Source of the DNA: Ascidiaceihabitans sp047624005
GTDB taxonomy: Bacteria > Pseudomonadota > Alphaproteobacteria > Rhodobacterales > Rhodobacteraceae
Assembly: GCA_047624005.1 (NCBI GenBank)
Contig: JBLHPE010000008.1
Location: forward strand, 1 to 64,000
DNA: 64,000 bases
Direction of reading: 5' to 3'
Below are positions 61,249 to 64,000 of this stretch, in pieces. Below the pieces are notes generated by a model. That model ran no database searches. It was not told the origin of the DNA and saw only the letters and a program-made list of their open reading frames with translations. Within the stretch, counting starts at the first letter, position 1. Every line of letters begins with the position of its first letter. A program made the translations under genes and the position numbers.

Positions 61249-62701
61249 GGCCCACATCCGGACCCTTGTTTCTGCGGGATGTGCAGTGCTTTGTCTGGGT
61301 GTAGGGCAATCCTTTAGTGCCAGTGACCCCGACGCCAAAGCGACCCGTCAGATTTCACTAGACGAGGGGCGGACTTTGGCCGTCAACGCGTTGCGTGATG
61401 GAAAGCCAGCATTGGCAATCGAGATTGCACGCGCACTTTGGGATGCGGACAAACACGAATCCGCGACTTATGCAATTATCGCGACTGCTTATTCACAAAT
61501 GAGCGAACACAAGGCTGCGCGAAAAGCGGCAGCACAGGCTTATCGATACACCAAGGTAAAACCCGATCGTTTGCAAATGGCCGAACTGGCCGCACGATCT
61601 GCTTTGCGCGAAGAACGCCCCACCCTTACCCAAATTTGGCTGCGCCGCGCGGCGATCAATACAAACGACGAAACAGCGACGCGCCAAATCGCACAGGACT
61701 ACGGCAAGGTGCGCCAACTAAATCCGTGGAGCTTTCGATTTTTTGGCGGTATTCGCCCCTCGGACAACGTCAACAATGGATCAGAAAGTGGCCTGCAAAT
61801 CATTGACGGTGTGCCTTATGTCGGTCGCTTAAGTGGATCAGACCAAGCACTGTCAGGCATTGTTGGAACACTTGACGCCGCTGTCAGCTACCGTTTGCGT
61901 GCGTCAAACACCAGCAGCACAAGTATTGGCGTACGAGCCTATGTCAAACGGATCGCACTCAGCAATGAAGCCAAAATCATCGCCACCCCTGCCCCCAACC
62001 CACTAGAACCGAACCCAACAACACCCAGAAACGCGGAATTCGGCAGCACCTTTGCAGAGATATCTCTCAAACACCTCCATAAAGTCGCAGGATCGAAGAA
62101 GAACGCCGTGGCAGATTATGGCTTGGCTTTAGGTGGATCATGGTACGGGCAAAACACCAGCTATTACTTTGGACGGGCCACGGCCGGACGGCGATGGGCT
62201 GTTTCTGACAATACCCAACTTAGCCTACGCGGAGCTTTTGAAGTGCGCGATGTGCCGTCATCGACCCGCGCTGATAGTACAGTAATCAGCCTGACGGGGG
62301 GGCTAACCCGCCGATTGAGCAGCGGCGATACGTTGCGATTTACATTGAACCTTTCAGACACAGACAGCGACAGCAGCCAAAGACGTTACAAAAGCGTGAA
62401 TGTGCGGGCGGATTATCAGTTCAAAGACACATTTGGTCCACAAGGGTTGAATGCCAAAATTTCAGCGGGCCTTGCTGTGGCGCATTCAGATTATGAAGCC
62501 TATGGATTTTTCCCAATCGCAGCACCAGGTGGGCGGCAAGAGACTTCGATCTATGCTGATGTCACTGCAGTTTTCCAAAACATCGACTACGCGGGTTTTG
62601 CACCTGCCGTGACAGTACGGGCAGGACGGAAGTCATCGAATGTGAGCCGGTTCAACACCAAAGAGCTTTCTGTTTCTTTGGGCATTCAATCAAAGTTCTG
62701 A
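61211..62701 (+). CDS. Slam-like (DUF560) outer-membrane protein
   Basis: About 496 residues. A signal peptide (LVSAGCAVLCLGVGQSFSA) is followed by a TPR-like periplasmic domain (about 40-160: ALAIEIARALWDADKHESA, ATAYSQMSEHKAARKAA). A DUF560 beta-barrel begins at NPWSFRFFGGIRPSDNVNNG and ends in SLGIQSKF with a terminal Phe, as expected for Bam-assembled barrels. Slam proteins move lipoproteins to the cell surface (type XI secretion). The ATG overlaps the lipoprotein gene by 38 bases; a GTG 24 bases later is an alternative start. Confidence 0.85.
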   Translation: MILQCVPQVLQNKAHIRTLVSAGCAVLCLGVGQSFSASDPDAKATRQISLDEGRTLAVNALRDGKPALAIEIARALWDADKHESATYAIIATAYSQMSEHKAARKAAAQAYRYTKVKPDRLQMAELAARSALREERPTLTQIWLRRAAINTNDETATRQIAQDYGKVRQLNPWSFRFFGGIRPSDNVNNGSESGLQIIDGVPYVGRLSGSDQALSGIVGTLDAAVSYRLRASNTSSTSIGVRAYVKRIALSNEAKIIATPAPNPLEPNPTTPRNAEFGSTFAEISLKHLHKVAGSKKNAVADYGLALGGSWYGQNTSYYFGRATAGRRWAVSDNTQLSLRGAFEVRDVPSSTRADSTVISLTGGLTRRLSSGDTLRFTLNLSDTDSDSSQRRYKSVNVRADYQFKDTFGPQGLNAKISAGLAVAHSDYEAYGFFPIAAPGGRQETSIYADVTAVFQNIDYAGFAPAVTVRAGRKSSNVSRFNTKELSVSLGIQSKF

Positions 62702-62765
62702 GAGGCGGCTGGTATCCTTGCCACCGCGTGCTAATCTCTTTGCAAACAAAGCAAAGGAATGCACC

Positions 62766-63194
62766 ATGCCACTAAAATACCTACACACCATGATCCGTGT
62801 GGCTGATCTGGAAAAAACGATGGCGTTTTTTGAGCTTTTGGGGATGAAAGAAACACGACGCTGGGACAATGAAGGCGGACGTTTTTCGCTTGTGTTCATG
62901 GCGGCCCCTGGTGATGAAAGCTGCCCCGTTGAATTGACCCACAATTGGGACGGAGACGACGGATTGCCGTCAGACAGCCGCCACTTTGGTCACCTCGCAT
63001 ACGCCGTCGATAACATTTATGAAACCTGCCAAACGCTGTTGGACAACGGTGTGACGATCAATCGCCCCCCACGTGATGGACACATGGCGTTTGTACGCAC
63101 GCCAGATAATGTTTCGATTGAACTCCTACAAGCTGGTGATCGTTTGGACGCAGCGGAGCCTTGGGCCGGTATGGAAAATACGGGCAGCTGGTGA
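62766..63194 (+). CDS. VOC family protein, lactoylglutathione lyase-like
   Basis: 142 residues. LHTMIRVADLEKTMAFFELLG near 6-26 and ETRRWDNEGGRFSLVFMA near 29-46, ELTHNWD near 56 and FGHLAYAVDNIYETC near 73-87 match glyoxalase I; the metal-type His and Glu sit in LHTMIR and VELTHN. It may detoxify methylglyoxal. The start follows AAAGGAATGCACC. The next gene begins in a GTGA overlap with its stop. Confidence 0.9.
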   Translation: MPLKYLHTMIRVADLEKTMAFFELLGMKETRRWDNEGGRFSLVFMAAPGDESCPVELTHNWDGDDGLPSDSRHFGHLAYAVDNIYETCQTLLDNGVTINRPPRDGHMAFVRTPDNVSIELLQAGDRLDAAEPWAGMENTGSW

Positions 63195-63922
63195 TCACAC
63201 CAAGCCATATTCTGAAAGGGGCCGCGGCTACGGCTATGGCCCTTTTTTGCATGACAACTTTTGCAGCAGCCACATGCCGGTTGGCTTTGGTGCTGGCGAT
63301 AGATGTTTCTAATTCGGTCGATGCAACAGAAGATATTTTGCAACGTAAAGGGTTGGCCAATGCGCTGATCGCGCCCGAAGTTCAGCAAGCCATGTTCGCG
63401 TCTGATTTTGACGTTGCCCTTGCGGCTTTTGAATGGTCGGGGCGACACCACCAACAGCTTTTGTTTGACTGGACGCTGATCGACGGTCCTGCCCGTCTAC
63501 TTGCGGTCTCAAATAAAGTCCGAAATAGCATCCGCGGGCAAACTGATTTTCCTACAGCCCTTGGACATGCTCTAGATTTCGCCGTGGATTTACACGAACG
63601 CGCACCGTCATGCCTTGCCCGCACCATAGATGTGGCAGGTGACGGAAAGAACAACGACGGCTACGAGCCAAGCCAAGCCTACGTCCAGCGCAATTTCGAT
63701 GGGATCACGGTGAACGGTTTGGTCATCCGCGTGATCGATTTGGGTGTAGATACCGGCGTCCTTCCTTATTACAAAAGCCAAGTGATCCGTGGCCCCGGCG
63801 CATTTACCGAGGTCGCGGACCGTTTTGAGGATTACGAACGTGCAATGCGTCGCAAGTTGGAGCGCGAGCTGGCACCTGCAATGATCGGCGCACTTAGTCC
63901 AACATCCGGAGGGAAAGGTTGA
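63191..63922 (+). CDS. DUF1194 (vWA-like) exported protein 1
   Basis: About 243 residues starting at GTG in the GTGA overlap with the VOC gene. The signal peptide is GAAATAMALFCMTTFAAA. The vWA-like domain begins CRLALVLAIDVSNSVDATED with a MIDAS-type D-x-S-x-S; TDFPTALGHALDFA near 117 supplies the later Thr/Asp and IDVAGDGKNNDG near 142 the third loop. Likely periplasmic; function unknown. Its stop overlaps the next start (TGATG). Confidence 0.82.
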   Translation: MITPSHILKGAAATAMALFCMTTFAAATCRLALVLAIDVSNSVDATEDILQRKGLANALIAPEVQQAMFASDFDVALAAFEWSGRHHQQLLFDWTLIDGPARLLAVSNKVRNSIRGQTDFPTALGHALDFAVDLHERAPSCLARTIDVAGDGKNNDGYEPSQAYVQRNFDGITVNGLVIRVIDLGVDTGVLPYYKSQVIRGPGAFTEVADRFEDYERAMRRKLERELAPAMIGALSPTSGGKG

Positions 63923-64000
63923 TGTCGCGACTTGCCCTATCATTAATCCTAAGCCTTTGCGCCCTACCCGCTCATGCAATTGAATGTCGACTTGCCCTAT
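63922..64000 (+). CDS. DUF1194 exported protein 2 (partial, cut by window end)
   Basis: The first 26 residues only. MSRLALSLILSLCALPAHA is a signal peptide and the mature part begins IECRLAL, the same opening as CRLAL in the gene just upstream. It is therefore a tandem paralogue, translated from a TGATG overlap. The rest lies outside the window. Confidence 0.7.
   Translation, partial: MSRLALSLILSLCALPAHAIECRLAL

Overview
The window is a chromosomal segment of an alphaproteobacterium, almost certainly a marine roseobacter-type member of the Rhodobacterales. The support is moderate GC, the gene families (DUF2842, DUF6524, DUF1194, TIGR02466-type oxygenase, DUF2065 next to hflKC), the class I PHA cluster phaZ/phaC/phaP/phaR with PhaR-type CTGC-N3-GCAG operators, and the many ATGA/GTGA/TGATG overlaps. 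I see no rRNA, tRNA, CRISPR array, prophage or intact insertion sequence. Gene density is high; the only gene-free stretch over 300 bases is 29866-30238.

Layout. 1-10.4 kb is mostly housekeeping: purD, a ferredoxin with a secreted FG-GAP-like protein, a PG-binding lipoprotein, a Do-type periplasmic protease, an LLM flavin oxidoreductase, hflK-hflC-DUF2065, glutathione reductase and rpiA. 10.6-21.6 kb holds a class III nucleotide cyclase, L-serine dehydratase with two tandem EamA transporters, thiamine diphosphokinase, a 709-residue very acidic protein of unknown role, an MFS transporter, DUF2842-purA and a small membrane protein. 21.6-23.3 kb is a cobalt-type nitrile hydratase operon (alpha, beta, activator). 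23.4-27.1 kb carries secG, pyrG and an SbtA-like bicarbonate permease coupled to a PII-like SbtB protein. 27.1-33.2 kb holds a 2OG-Fe(II) oxygenase, an Hsp70 ATPase-domain protein, a secreted lectin-like protein and rlmJ divergent around an unusual array of TGTACA palindromes, DUF1330, TerB and an orphan PhnD-like protein.

33.3-41.8 kb reads as one catabolic locus. A polar amino-acid type ABC importer (ATPase, binding protein, two permeases) is followed by two glutamine-synthetase-like ligases, a class I glutamine amidotransferase-like hydrolase and a PuuB-like FAD oxidase. This is the logic of gamma-glutamylated amine (Puu) catabolism, with no aldehyde dehydrogenase in the window. 41.9-47.7 kb has a DegT aminotransferase and the complete PHA storage cluster with its operators. 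47.7-52.8 kb has several alpha/beta hydrolases, a VOC protein, a peptidase M15-like protein and an MFS transporter. 52.9-60.0 kb has thrS, a GFA protein, an ArsC-family protein, a cold-shock gene with a structured leader, a small secreted Cys/His-rich protein, a cytochrome P450, an AT-rich DUF4238 gene of foreign appearance, and folA-thyA.

60.2-64.0 kb contains the most interesting pair: a surface-type lipoprotein overlapping a Slam/DUF560 outer-membrane protein (a predicted type XI secretion pair). It is followed by a glyoxalase-like VOC protein and two overlapping DUF1194 (vWA-like) secreted proteins, the second cut by the window edge. The strongest leads are the Slam-lipoprotein pair, the 21-bp-phased palindrome array at 30066-30170, the gamma-glutamylation locus of unknown substrate, and the AT-rich DUF4238 islet.
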